A DNA stretch of 64,000 nucleotides from Chlorops oryzae (Eukaryota > Arthropoda > Insecta > Diptera > Chloropidae). Location of the stretch: positions 38,681,698 through 38,745,697 of the forward strand of contig CM035806.1 in the NCBI GenBank assembly GCA_020466095.1, given 5' to 3'. The first letter of the stretch is position 1. Every line of letters starts with the position of its first letter. Positions 35,301 through 46,447 of this stretch are shown here, piece after piece. The notes under the pieces were generated by a model. The model was not told where the DNA came from, made no database searches, and worked only from the letters and a program-made list of their open reading frames with translations. Both the position numbers and the translations under genes were made by a program.

Positions 35301-36042
35301 AATTCCGTGGGAATATTCTTTACCTCATTTGAATGATGGGCCAATCCAGGCGTTAGGGACACTGCTCTCGCTCGTTCTCGTACACTTTAAGTTAGGTTTT
35401 CAATATGAACGGAAGGCGATCATTTGGATTTGCTTGAATGAAAAGTTGGGTCAGCGGCAGGTTTATCGAATATATAGGAAAACAAATTAAGATAACTTTG
35501 ATTAATAAGAATACACCAGTTGAAAGAGTTGGCGTTGACGACGCTGCACTAAATGGAAGTGTTTTTCAGATCAATATGAGAAATTATCAATGTTATCACA
35601 AAATACTACGAGGTTAAAAGTAAAAGAATATTCAAAGTTTGCGTGTAGATCCAGATCTAGTTATTTGGTCAAATAGTCGTTTAGGACGCCGCGTTAGGAA
35701 CGATGCGCAAATTTCTCACATGTATTTTTTTTTCATTATGGACATCAAGCCTCAGTCATATGTACATATAAGTAAGTTCTTTTTAATTGAAAATAAAAGG
35801 AAACAATATATTGTCGCCTCAGGGACGCTTTGAGCACCTTTGGCAGTTCTACAAAGCACATTGCGAGGAGCAACAAATACAAGGAGAATACGAGTATTTA
35901 AGAACTGTTTAAAAATCGTAACACATATCGTTGAAGCGCCGAAATCGTACAAAGTGAATTGGAATTTTCGAAGGAACATAAAAATTATTAATTATGTTCT
36001 GTTGAATTAAGAAAAAACCAATTTCATTTTTGGCGCTGGGTA
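32377..36042. other. gene-free stretch upstream of the transporter's first known exon
   Basis: It should contain the missing first exon and promoter of the sugar transporter, but I could not identify them. A CAG|GTATGA donor-like site near 32571-32566 (minus) could end a non-coding exon. A minus-strand open frame at 33043-33318 has no recognisable domain. A tRNA-like stretch lies at 34878-34960. TATGTATGTACATATATG microsatellite DNA occurs near 33510. Confidence 0.4.
34877..34962 (-). repeat. tRNA-like sequence, probably SINE-related or a tRNA pseudogene
   Basis: Read on the minus strand it has an A-box-like TAGGTCAAAGGGTAGCG, a B-box-like CTGGTTCAAATCTC and a following run of T that could end RNA polymerase III transcription. 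The T arm does not pair well and I cannot fold a complete cloverleaf, so I do not call a functional tRNA. Confidence 0.4.
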
Positions 36043-36212
36043 CAGTAGCGTAGCGAGGGGGGCGGGGATCGAAGGGGGAAGCCACCCCGCGCGCCAAATC
36101 ATATATCAATATTTGTGAAGGTATTTTTATTAAGGCCGGTTGGAGAGGGCGGAAATCCCTGCATTGTGCCACCATCGTGGCCCGGGCGCCGAAATGTCTC
36201 GCTTAGCCACTG
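36043..36212. mobile_element. hAT-type MITE (170 bp)
   Basis: Ends CAGTAGCGTAGCGAG / CTCGCTTAGCCACTG are inverted repeats of the CAGTGGCG(T)AGC type common in hAT elements. The flanks GCTGGGTA (left) and GACTGGGTA (right) look like an 8-bp duplication with one extra base. G+C-rich interior, no coding capacity. Confidence 0.8.
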
Positions 36213-36980
36213 GACTGGGTATACTTATTGCTGGGTTTGTCCATACGCTTTAAGAGACAAAATCAAAACAATTTTTGTTATCTGTCCTTAATCTCAAAAA
36301 ATTAGTTATCGAAAAAATTAACTGATAAGTATTACACTGGTCTACAAAATTTTGGATTTTTTCGAGCGCAGAGAGTTCATTAGAATGAAAAGCTATAAGT
36401 TATTTGTTTCTCAACCGGTCTTGTTGAAAAAAAAAATTTTTTTTTTCCTATACACTTCAAATTACGGGGCGTCATATTAAGTTAATAGAAAAAAATATTT
36501 CGTGTTCGAAAATTGGAAGGATTTTTGTAAATTGGGAAATTTTTTTTTTCTAAGAAATCATTTTTTCATGATCCGGTCGTCTAAAGTTTAAAAACTAATG
36601 TATTGATTTTAACAGTTTATTTACCATTTTAAAAGCTAGATCTTCTGCTTTTGAATAATATACCTACATATTGATTTAATTAGAGGCTTTTCAGAGATTT
36701 AGCATTAAACTAAAAGGTAACCAAAAACTCGGTTTTTTACCTATGGTATATCTCAAAAGCTACTTTTTGGACAATAAATGGATGCCATTTTCGTGATTAG
36801 CGATCTCAGTAAATTCTTTTTTGCGAGCTAGTGCACGCATTATTGTTAGAAAGAAAAACAAGTAAGGGTGTTACAGTCAGGCGAGAATGTCCATAAAGTA
36901 CCCGACACAGACTCACATATTTAAATAATTTTTAATTCCGCGCCCAAAAAACAGGACCATTAAGAAAGAATATTCTAGAG

Positions 36981-37251
36981 CAGGGGTCGGCACGCTAGGA
37001 ACAATTTTTGCGACAGCCACTCACATGTATTGCTTACGCTCTTGTCTCAGTTTGACGGGATCAGCCGAGCATGCAACATCGAGAGCGGGTATGCGGAAAT
37101 TTATAGCTTTTTCCGTCAGTTTCAGCTCTTTTATGCTACTTCTAGCTTTTATTTTTAGCTACTTTCAGCAGTTTTTTGTTTATTTTCGGCTATTTTTAGT
37201 AGCCGCTCTGCTCTCACTCACACAATTACATACCCATTTTGCCGACCCCTG
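36981..37251. mobile_element. hAT-type MITE with perfect 8-bp duplication, nested
   Basis: Inverted ends CAGGGGTCGGCA / TGCCGACCCCTG, a classic hAT terminus, flanked by TTCTAGAG on both sides (36973-36980 and 37252-37259). The 271-bp element lies inside the dispersed repeat copy and is therefore younger than it. Confidence 0.92.
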
Positions 37252-37835
37252 TTCTAGAGACTTCTTTAGGCCATATACCGAAATTTCTTAATATTTTTGC
37301 CACGCCCACTTTTATATTTTTTTTAAGTTCTAATCGAAAGCTTAAGTATACACTTACATTTTTCATTAAAATATATCAAAAAAGTCGGATTTTGGGGCAG
37401 TTTTGAGATTTTTGTGACGGACCCTAGTACTGGAGGTACCCTTAATAATGTACCGATCGATTTTTGGGCAAGACGTTTGTGGCTACAAAGGAAGCATAAC
37501 TTCCAACTTTCGTTCAAGTGCCATTTGAATTTCGGGTGTAGGAGAAAATTGGCGAAAAACGCCCTTCTGCCACGCCCACTTTTCAAATTTTTGGAAATCG
37601 TATTACTTGCCTTTAAACATGTTCAAATATCAAATTTCATCAAAATATCTTGAAAAACTTCGATTTTAGAGCAGTTTTTCTGATATTCGTAACAGACCCT
37701 AGTACTGGAGGTACCCATAAAAATGGTCCGATCGGGTCCATTATCGAACTTGTTCTTACTCATGTCCCCGTGAGCACGCATACCGAATTTTGTCAAGATA
37801 GCTCAACTCCTTCGATAAGATAACTGTATACAGAC

Positions 37836-37851
37836 AGACGGACAGACGGAT

Positions 37852-37887
<36 letters not shown>

Positions 37888-37905
37888 GGACGGACGGACA
37901 TGTCT
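37836..37905. repeat. GACA/GACG simple repeat
   Basis: About 70 bp of GACAGACGGACAGACA-type units, internal to the dispersed repeat; the plus-orientation copy has the complementary TCTG/TCCG run at 40996-41058. Confidence 0.85.
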
Positions 37906-38879
37906 AAATCGAATCTCCTGGTGACGCTGATCATTTCTTTATATATATTGTATAGCCCATCTCGACTGGTTCTGTGTTACACACAAACGCAATATACCCT
38001 CGACACAGTGGTCGTAGAGCATTGAAATTTTGCAGAAACACTTCTGTAGGCTTAATTAAGATATTTTGAAAAAATCTTGGAAACCCGCCCATTGCAACGC
38101 CCACCTCCCATATAAGTGCACAAGTCAAAACTATTGTTTTCGGACCTAGGGACTTGAAACTCAGGAAAATTCTTAATTGAGTTCTCCTCAAAAAAGAAAT
38201 CTAAAACTAATGCGGCTGCCACGCCTACTTTGGGTTTAACGCCCATCGAAAGTTGCAGATTTTGCATAAATTTTCACTTAAATTAAAGAATTTTATTTTT
38301 TTTCAAAAGCTTAAACATTGGTTGTCTCCATTCAAAAGAAGATAATACCCTCAAGAGCCTTCCGGGAACGATATTAGCCTTCGAAATCACCGAAAATATC
38401 TCACAAATGCATTCCGCTTTTCTAGTAAAGCATGCCAAGTTAAAATGTGTCATAGAAAGAAATTGATGTTAAATATGTTTTTTTTTTACATTGAAATGTC
38501 ATTAAATTTCGTTACGCCTACATATTCGTAAACAAAAATAATGTTTCATTTGTAAATCGTTCCATGTTTTAATTACGTAAGACCTGAAAGTATGCCCCAT
38601 TTTTTGTCTTATTGAGCATTTGTATGAAATATTGCTGTGACTTTTGAAATTCAAATCGATGTTACTTACAGAAAAGGTATTAGAAGGTGAATTATTTTGT
38701 TTAGATTGAAAGTATAGACTCGTTCCTTTCATTTTTATATAGTAAGAGGGCTAAGCAAGGCAAAGCACATAAAGTTTTTTTCCGACAAAAAAGAGAAGTT
38801 TATATTTTTTTTACTCCAATTTCTGGCAAATTATAATAATTATTCTACTCTTCCAATCTTAATAAATTTTTTTTTTTTT

Positions 38880-39345
38880 ACATGAAAGAGTAATTGGGCC
38901 AAAATTCTTTTTAATGCCTTCACTTCTGTCCCTGTCAATGAAATTCGGTTTTTCTGAAGGAGCAAACCAAATTAATAAAAAATTAATTTTAACAAAAAAT
39001 TTATGAATAACGAAATAAAATACTCTAGTCGAATTGAAAAATCTCAAATATTACCAAAACTCCATTTTTTTCTTTGAAAATTATAGTAACATTGTTGTCT
39101 TATCTTGTCTTGTCTTGCCAAACAAGACAACAATGTTACTGTAACTTGCGAGTAAACAAGATGGAAGTTAGGTAATATTCGATTTTTTCCAATTGGATTA
39201 GAGTATTTTATTTCGTTATTCATAAATTTTTAGGTAAAATTTATTTGTTATTTATTTGTTTTGCTCTTTTACGAACACTGATTTTCATTGACAGAGACAG
39301 AAATTTAGGCATTAAAAAGAATTTTGACCCAATTGCTATATTTCC
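38880..39345. repeat. long palindrome, arms about 220 bp
   Basis: The left arm (GGGCCAAAATTCTTTTTAATGC ... TTATGAATAACGAAATAAAA ... TAACATTGTTGTCTT) is repeated inverted in the right arm (AAGACAACAATGTTAC ... TATTTTATTTCGTTATTCAT ... GCATTAAAAAGAATTTTGACCC) around a few bases near 39108. Divergence between arms is moderate. No coding content. Confidence 0.85.
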
Positions 39346-39603
39346 ACCAAAAAATAAAACAAAGGCAATAGCTTTGGATTTTCACATAAAAAATGTTCTC
39401 TATTTGGACTACAATTTTAATCTGAAATTTATTGAATAACATTCCCTTGACTTTTGTTAGTTTTTTTTAATAAAAAAATTCAATTTTCATTTTAAAAAAT
39501 GTCAAATTCCTCATATGCAAACATTTGTTTACAAAAGTGAATCAATAAATTTTTGAAATTCAAAAGTTGAAAAATCCAATTTTTTCTACCGATGCCCCAC
39601 TGT

Positions 39604-39710
39604 GCGTCGTGAAGATAGCTGAACTCCTTCGATAAGAAAACTGTATACAGCCAGACAGACAGACAGACAGACGGTCGGACATGGCTAAATCGAATCTCCT
39701 GGTGACTTTT
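39604..39710 (-). repeat. short fragment of the ATACCCGACA-ended repeat
   Basis: Contains AGATAGCTGAACTCCTTCGA, GATAAGAAAACTGTATACAG, a GACA run and AAATCGAATCTCCTGGTGAC, matching the core of the family. Confidence 0.7.
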
Positions 39711-40876
39711 TGTCCGCGTGCTTCTGCACCGTATCATTGTTATCGCCGCCTGACCTCGGCGGCTATCAGTTCGGCATAGTTTTTCTTTTAGTAGTAAGTT
39801 CAAGTGCTTCGTTAAGATGAATTGTAGAAATCAATTAGTAACAGTGTCATGCATAAGTGGCGCTTGGCCGGAGTGTTTCGGGTGGATTCAAAATTGCATT
39901 GCAATCGACAAAAGTTTTGTGTTTCAAACACAAAAAAATGTCTCGCCATTTCTTATCATGTCTTACTTCCAGTCGTGATCCAAGGGCTGTGCGCATTTTT
40001 GAAGTGGAAATGGATAGTATAAGCTATAGATTGTCTTGGGTAAAGTGGTCCTTCGTCAGGCACAAATTTGGATCAATTCTGAAAAGAATTTGAAGGTCGG
40101 TACGATTCCTTCTGAAGCGGCCGGATGTGAACAAGTCAGCGAAAATGCTTCAATATGAAGGAGGCGTGGCTTAAGCGGTAACTTCTCTGAACAAAAGATT
40201 CTGGGTGGCGCGCATTTGATTATCACCGTGAAGGGTTGTCTACGCATTAACTTTTCTAAAGCAAAAGAAAAAAAGTCTTTTATAATGCTTTAATGGCCAT
40301 AGATAATGATTTATTGGCCAAAAAACTACGAGACTTAAAAATCATAAGCAAATAAGTACTTATAAAAACGACAATTGGGGAAAAAACAACTCAATTTGTT
40401 TTATGGTATAACCCACCGCAGCGGGTTAACAAGAGCATGTGCATATATTTTAGCAGCGGAGCGCAAACGTGGACTTTGCTTATTACTCGAGCGTGTCAGA
40501 AAATCGTATGTGGATCAACTTTGAACCCTCTAATGTCCTACCCATCCTATGTCCCTGCCATATATTAATACTCAATATTAGGGGGTACGTTGTGGACAGT
40601 CTGTCGGATTAGTAAAAAAAATCGATCCTCTGAAAAACTCGAACGCGTCAGGTTAACAGAAGGAAAGTTAAGTACATTTAGAAAAGTGTTTACTTATTTA
40701 TTTCAATGATCTGACAATTTGAGCGTAGCTCCACGAGTCCTGAAGAGAATCCTTTAAGGATCACGAAAAAATGATCACTCTCCGTTTATCTCTCACTCTG
40801 CCGCAACACGTCGCCACACTAACTCCAATCGCCATCTGCTGTCATCTAAGCTGATCAGAATAGCGAGCTCCTTTTT
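39711..40876. other. gene-free stretch
   Basis: About 1.2 kb without recognisable genes. GGCGTGGCTTAAGCGGTAAC near 40164 has a faint tRNA A-box look but no matching B box. Confidence 0.4.
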
Positions 40877-41457
40877 ATACCCGACAAACTCTGTGGCGTT
40901 TGTGTGGTTGTGTGTAACACCCAGAACCAGTCGAGAAAGACTATACAAAATGTATATAGAAATGATCAGCGTCACCAGGAGATTCGATTTAGACATGTCC
41001 GTCCGTCCGTCTGTCTGTCTGTCTGTCCTGTCTGTCGGTCTGTCTGTCGGTCTGTCTGTATACAGTTTTCTTATCGAAGGAGTTGAGCTATCTTGACAAA
41101 ATTCGGTATACGGGGACATGAGTAAGAACAAGTTCGGGATTGGACCCGATCGGACCATTTTTAGGGGTACCTTCAGTATTAGGGTATGTCACAAAAATCG
41201 CAAAACGACCAAAAAACGGACTTTTTCAAAATATTTTAATGAAACCTAGAATTTGAGCGTATATTAAGGCCTCCGATTAGAATTCAAAAAATTGGAAAAT
41301 TGGGCGTGGCAAAGAGGGCGGTTTTCATAAAGAAATTGAATAAAAGTCTGTATATGGGGCCCCTAATCACCTTAAAAACCTGTTGAATATTCTTTCTTAG
41401 TGGTCCTGGTTTTGGGCGTGGTTCAAAAATTATTTAAACATGTGTGTCTGTGTCGGG
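40877..41457 (+). mobile_element. best copy of the ATACCCGACA-ended dispersed element
   Basis: Ends ATACCCGACA / TGTCGGGTAT form a short inverted repeat. In order inside: GTGTGTAACACCCAGAACC, ATCAGCGTCACCAGGAGATT, a TCCG/TCTG run, TATACAGTTTTCTTATCGAA, GGACATGAGTAAGAACAAG, GACCCGATCGGACCATTTTT, TTGGGCGTGGCAAAG, GTGGTCCTGGTTTTGGGCG. Related fragments occur at 4.2, 5.3, 36.9-38.0, 39.6 and 59.6 kb. No coding capacity. The family resembles a widespread fly repeat, but I cannot name its class; a Helitron- or MITE-like non-autonomous element is possible. Confidence 0.75.
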
Positions 41458-41607
41458 TATTTTATTGTCAGGCTCGCGAAGAAAGGAAATAAATTTTGTC
41501 TTTAAAATGGTCCACCATTAAAATGGACAACTTTACACTGCATTTTTTTCATTTTGGAACGTTAACTTCACAATCCAATAATTGCCCACGGGGCTTCAGT
41601 TACATCC

Positions 41608-41857
41608 AAATTTACAGTAAAAAAAAAATAAAATGTAATGCCAACAATTTTACACTTTGTCTCTACAATTTTTTTGGTTAAATCGTTCCCAACAATTTGA
41701 ATTGTTTAAAAAAAAAAATGGAATTTCTTTAAGCCACAAAAAAAATTCTTCGTATGACCACAGAAATTGTTGGGCTGAAAATTAATTCTTGATGCAACAA
41801 ATTTTTCTAAACATTGTCTCAACAATGTAAAGTTCTTAAGAAAATTTTTTGAGTGTA
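41608..41857. mobile_element. MITE-like repeat, TACACTCAAAA family, copy 1
   Basis: Shares ATGCCAACAATTTTA(C/T)ACTTTGTC, AATCGTTCCCAACA, CATGACCACAGAAATTG-like and AAAATTAATTCTTGATGCAA with the copy at 45521-45735. Its right end TTTTTTGAGTGTA is the inverse of that copy's left end TACACTCAAAAAAA, giving the terminal inverted repeat of the family. Confidence 0.7.
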
Positions 41858-42591
41858 TGATTCGATTCTACCACATTCCTGTAACGGACGCCCTAGTTGT
41901 TTGGATCCTATATTTCCAGCATCCACAGATATCATAATCGAATTTTCAGTAGATGTTTAACATGAACCGTCTTCCATTCCACTACTTCAAATTTTGATTT
42001 CATCTGATTCTGGTTACAGAGGTCTTTGAATTGCTTTAATAATGAAGTTCAATAAGGGTCCCAGAATTTCGATTTTGTTTTTTTTTTTTTTTTTTTTGAT
42101 AACGACTGAATAAAATCTTCGACTTATATATATAATAATATTATATATATATATATATGTATGTATGTAATAATAAAAACGGTTCACATTTTCGAGTCCA
42201 ACCGAAAGGTTCTAAAGTTGCTTTTGTTTTCTTTTTCAAGTTTATACTTAGTTTAAATCTTCTTTTGGAGCCTACTACAGAAATCGTTAAAAGAAATTTT
42301 GATTTCAATAATTCCTTAACCCTTTAAACGCTTACGGCACCAATTCGTTCGCACATAATTTGAACGAACTACAGCAATGTTGTAAATTCGATAAATCGTT
42401 AGAAAAACCAGATGGTCATCGTAATACTCTTTTAAATGGAAGTTTTTATTTTTTGTTTTTCCGTTCTCGAGTGAATGTCTTTTATGTTAAATCGAAACAA
42501 GTGTCATTGTCTGCCAAATTGAATAACCATTTTCTGCCTAAATACAAACAATATTGCAACTCAATTTCGTTATCGCCACACAAAGCCAAGA

Positions 42592-42740
42592 AATGCTTGC
42601 TTCAAATTCGTCCAGCAACGATCGCAACGATCGCAACGAACGCCGGAAATGCCTGCATGAGTTGGCAGTTTTTTGCAGAGTTTGCATTGGAAATTCTGTT
42701 CTATTTTCACAAATTGCATCAATTCATCGATTACAGGATT
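42592..42740 (+). other. short open frame with a CxxC-like pair; unassigned
   Basis: A frame starting at an ATG at 42592 reads MLASNSSSNDRNDRNERRKC and then LAVFCRVCIGNSVLFSQIA before a stop. CRVC followed by LFS is reminiscent of the start of a ZAD zinc-finger domain, but it is only about 50 aa long with no clear donor site or downstream exon. Could be a first coding exon, a gene relic, or chance. Confidence 0.2.
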
Positions 42741-43000
42741 AACTTACAAGAACAGATGTAATAAAAAAAAAACAAAACAAAACAAAACGTTCAAACTTCA
42801 CACAATTCCGATTTAAGATTTACCTTTTTTCTGTCATCTTAATGGTTAAGCGTATAAGAACATAAAACGAGTTTCGTCTAATTATTCGACTAGTCGAAGT
42901 TCCGGCTTCGCTTGTTTTAAAGTAAAAACAAAAAAACAAAAAAAAAAAAAAAAAAAAGAAATAAACAAAGAACAAAAATTACACTGTGAAAGTCAAAAAA

Positions 43001-43493
43001 TCAGACTGACCTGAAGCAAACTGTTTTCCCCAATTTCGGCCACGAGGAATCGGACTGCATCATTTGTTTTTTGAGTTACAGTTACGGTTTAATATAAATT
43101 TTTTTAAAAAAGTTTTTGACTCCAGTTTTTTGTGCATATCTGTATATGAGTTGGAGTTTTTTAAATTTTAAATACTTCGAAGGATACTTCAGGGATTTTT
43201 CATATAAAAAAAAAAAATAATAATACATGATTTTTGAGTTTTGAATGCGGCACTTTGTCATCAAAGTGTTTTCGGAAGAATTACTTGGCATATCTCGGAG
43301 TACAGTTTGACGTTAGTTAATAGCACCAAACTTCAACTCATACAGAGATATATGCCAAAAACTGGAGTAAAAAACTTAAAAGAAAAAAACAAAAATTTGT
43401 ATGAAACCGTAACTGTAACTAAAAAAACTAACGATGCAGTTCGATTCCTTGTGGCCGAAATTGGGGGAAACCCTTTGATTGAAGTCAGTCTGA
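43001..43493. mobile_element. inverted-repeat element, arms about 160 bp
   Basis: Ends TCAGACTGAC / GTCAGTCTGA; the arms continue with CCCCAATTTCGGCCAC.AGGAATC and AGTTACAGTTACGGTTT on the left and the inverse on the right (43330-43493). No clear target duplication. Internal loop about 170 bp, non-coding. Confidence 0.8.
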
Positions 43494-43935
43494 AAAAATA
43501 TTTCGAAATAACTTGCACAGTGTTATTTATGTATTTAAATATTTTAAATTTCTTGGCATGCCGCACTTGAATTTCTGCAAGAAACACTTTATTTAGCGAG
43601 CTTCTCAATTCTTTTGTATTCGTGTTGAAATTTTAACGGAAGAATTTTTTAATCCGAATCCTTAACTTCGCAAAGCACAAATGCGATCTTCAACTTCTCA
43701 CAACGCTTATCATTGGTATACTCAGGTTTTCCGATCGGTTTTTGGGAACCGAAAGACATCTTCATACAAAAGACCTCACACATGTTTGAAACTGAGCAAT
43801 TTCTGATACAAATTGCCTCAAACATGTTGCATGGTCGCAACTATATCTCCCGAAAGTATACGCATATTAATTTGAATTGATCTATTCCCTGAAAGTATAC
43901 CGCAAACAATTTTATTTGCTTTGTATTCATATATA

Positions 43936-44695
43936 TTAGGGTGTCCCAAAAATATGAAATTAATTTTCCAATGACATTCGGCAGGGGATGTCGTGGTCCT
44001 ATCTTTACAACATTAAGTTTAAAATTGCCATCATGCCAAAAAAATTTAGAGGTTAGATACCCTAGTAAAAAGAGATTCACCAAACTTATGAAAATTAAAA
44101 AATCTTGAAAATTTAGAAAGTTTTTCTGATTTTAAATATATTTTACTATACCACACACTTGCGTATGAAACTATTGATTTTATAATCGCAAGCCCGTTCA
44201 ATTGGTAACATTTCAAGCCCTTATATGTCCAGATCAGGTAAAAAAATGAGAGAGATATTCGAGAATTAACAAATCTAAAGCGTTGAATTTTAATATGAAT
44301 AGTACCCTCAAGGTATGCATGTCAATATTTAAGGCTAAAATTTCCTATTAGTTTTGAGTATTTTCCAGTGAAATTTTGTTCGAGCTATAATGCACGATAA
44401 ACATAATTTCACTATATATTTCTGATATCGTGGTTTTGTTGCAATATTTTCAGGGAAAACCACGATTTTTAATATCAACATATTTCGAAGCATACTTTTG
44501 AGGGACTCAATTAGAAGAGACTTCATACCAAACTTCGAAGGCAATTCGGCACGGGTTATCGTATTCCGATCCCAATAATATTCAATATTTAAGCTAATAG
44601 GACCATTTAGAAAAAAAAAATTGGAGGGCATGCGTTTCGATTTTTGAGAAAATAAAATCCTCCCTTATATCTTGGGACACCCTAATATACATACA
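43936..44695. mobile_element. TA-flanked element with TTAGGGTGTCCCAA ends
   Basis: Fourteen-base inverted termini TTAGGGTGTCCCAA / TTGGGACACCCTAA, flanked by TA on both sides. 760 bp with short terminal repeats only. A minus-strand open frame at 44335-44631 inside shows no transposase motif. Fits a non-autonomous Tc1/mariner-type element. Confidence 0.75.
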
Positions 44696-45520
44696 TAAAT
44701 ATAAGGTAACTTACCCAAATAAGGCCATGCTAACGGTTTTTGCCACAGTGGCGAAAATTGGGTGAACTTAGAGAGAGTTTGGATCTTAATCCCTTTTATT
44801 TAACCTTTTCTTTATTTGAAAATGTAAAAAAAAGTACAAAAAAGTGTTTAAAAGTATTCATTTAAGATATTTTAGAAATTGTCCTTTTTTTGCCCTATTA
44901 GGAACCCCATGTCTAAATAAGGCCCAATGCTGATTGCTCTCAAAAACGTGCGAAAAAATAAAGAAAAATAGAAAACTATTATCTGATTTCATTGTTAATG
45001 TTGTTTGAGATCAAAAATTAAAATAAATACTCTGCACAGCTCTTCTAATATAAAATAATATTATTAAAACTTAACGTTGTATATTCAAATGCAGGTACAA
45101 GGCTTTATCGATAATAATTTTGTTAACTTGCTGTCCAATGCAGTGAAAGGCTTTCTTTCTCATTGTTTTTAACTGCTTGGTATATTAAGGTCCATTTAGG
45201 GCCTCCAAAAAAATTTTTTTTTAAGAATCAGTTGCAAGGTGGCTATTGTGGGCCTTATTAAGACCACTCAATATAATTTTGCCACAACTTTTTATTCGGA
45301 ATACAAAAAAAGCCAGGGTTTTTCTCCCAACCTTTTTATTTTGAATAAAGTCCGACATTTGGTATGGGCATCAAGGCTTTACAAAATTATCAACAATTTT
45401 TAGAAAAACGTTGTTCTTCTTACATAAATATACTTATTAAGAAATTTTATTTTATTTTTATTTATTTTTTTTATAGCTCATAATACAATTATGTATGACT
45501 ATAACCTAAAACTAAGGCAC
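44696..45520. other. AT-rich stretch without gene
   Basis: Contains several AATAAGGCC / GGCCTTATT motifs (near 44720, 44930, 45250), possibly remains of another inverted-repeat element. No coding evidence. Confidence 0.4.
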
Positions 45521-45735
45521 TACACTCAAAAAAACAAAATGTTATGCCAACAATTTTATACTTTGTCCGAACAATTTTGATGGTCAATCGTTCCCAACAT
45601 TTCAAATTGTTCTAACCAAACTCGAAAATTGGAAGCTCTTAAAACAAAAAAAAATTTTTTGCATGACCACAGAAATTGAAAATTAATTCTTGATGCAACT
45701 ACATTTTCAATAACATTGTTTTAACAAAAAAATAA
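45521..45735. mobile_element. MITE-like repeat, TACACTCAAAA family, copy 2
   Basis: Starts TACACTCAAAAAAACAAAAT and matches the copy at 41608-41857 through most of its length; the right end is less clear (TTTTAACAAAAAAATAAAC). Confidence 0.65.
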
Positions 45736-45759
45736 ACAAGTAGGGGTATTCACAAGGAA

Positions 45760-45966
45760 GGTGGAATTCTATCGGTAAATGTCGACATCGGAATATTTTA
45801 GATTTTAGTTCGCAACGCACTCGGGAAAAACACCCGGTTTGCACGGATTAGGTGAAAATATAGTATTATTTGAATGAATATGTGAAAACCGGGTGTTTTT
45901 CCCCAGTGCACGAAGAATTCAAATCGAAAATATTCTGCGCTTGACATTCTACGATACAATTCCACC
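45760..45966. repeat. 207-bp palindrome-like element
   Basis: Ends GGTGGAATT / AATTCCACC; inner arms CTCGGGAAAAACACCCGGTTT and AAACCGGGTGTTTTTCCCC are almost perfect inverse copies around a short AT-rich loop. Strong hairpin potential. Confidence 0.8.
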
Positions 45967-46101
45967 AATTCCATGCATGTGTACTGAAATTTAAGTAAGG
46001 TTTTAGCGTCTATAATAATAATTATACAAATTAGATTTCGAAATATTTAAAGAGAAGACAATAAATAGAGTCTTCAAATGATTTCAATAATTTGACATTA
46101 A

Positions 46102-46447
46102 GGGTGGTAGTTACCAGCCCGGTTTAAGTAAATTCTTAGCTTTCGCTTAAATTTTCGTAGTTACCAAATCAATCAAACCTGGTTTATTACTCCCATCGAA
46201 GCAGTCGAAAATTCGAAGAGAGCAGAGAAAGCTAAACAAAAAACATATGTTTAAAAAACTTCAAAAGAGAAAAATACTTTTGTTCAAATTTTAACGTTTT
46301 TCCATCGGCCTTAAATTTAAAAATGTGGCCGCACATTTTCGAATATCGAATTCTTTAAGACCGGTTTAATTTGACTTGGTAACTACAACTTTTACTTGGA
46401 AAGATTAAGATTTAGCCTTAGCTTAAACATTTTGGTAACTACCGCCC
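46102..46447. mobile_element. PIF/Harbinger-type MITE (346 bp)
   Basis: Inverted ends GGGTGGTAGTTACCA / TGGTAACTACCGCCC flanked by the 3-bp duplication TAA (46099-46101 and 46448-46450). A TWA duplication and GGG start fit PIF/Harbinger. Sub-terminal CCGGTTTAA / TTAAACC-like repeats. Non-coding. Confidence 0.85.

Larger units (their letters stand above)
36855..37995 (-). repeat. copy of the ATACCCGACA-ended dispersed repeat, interrupted by a hAT MITE
   Basis: Minus-orientation relative of the copy at 40877-41457: GTACCCGACACAGACTCACAT, CGCGCCCAAAAAACAGGACC, GCCACGCCCACTTTT (twice), ACTGGAGGTACCC, AAAATGGTCCGATCGGG, a GACA-rich run, AATCGAATCTCCTGGTGACG and TGGTTCTGTGTTACACACAAACGC. A duplicated internal segment (37.26-37.45 vs 37.57-37.72 kb) makes it longer. 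Confidence 0.75.

Noticed and set aside
40793..41158. Open frames with RPTDRTDRQTDG or PSVCLSVLSV repeats
   Set aside because: Translation of the TCTG/TCCG microsatellite in the dispersed repeat.
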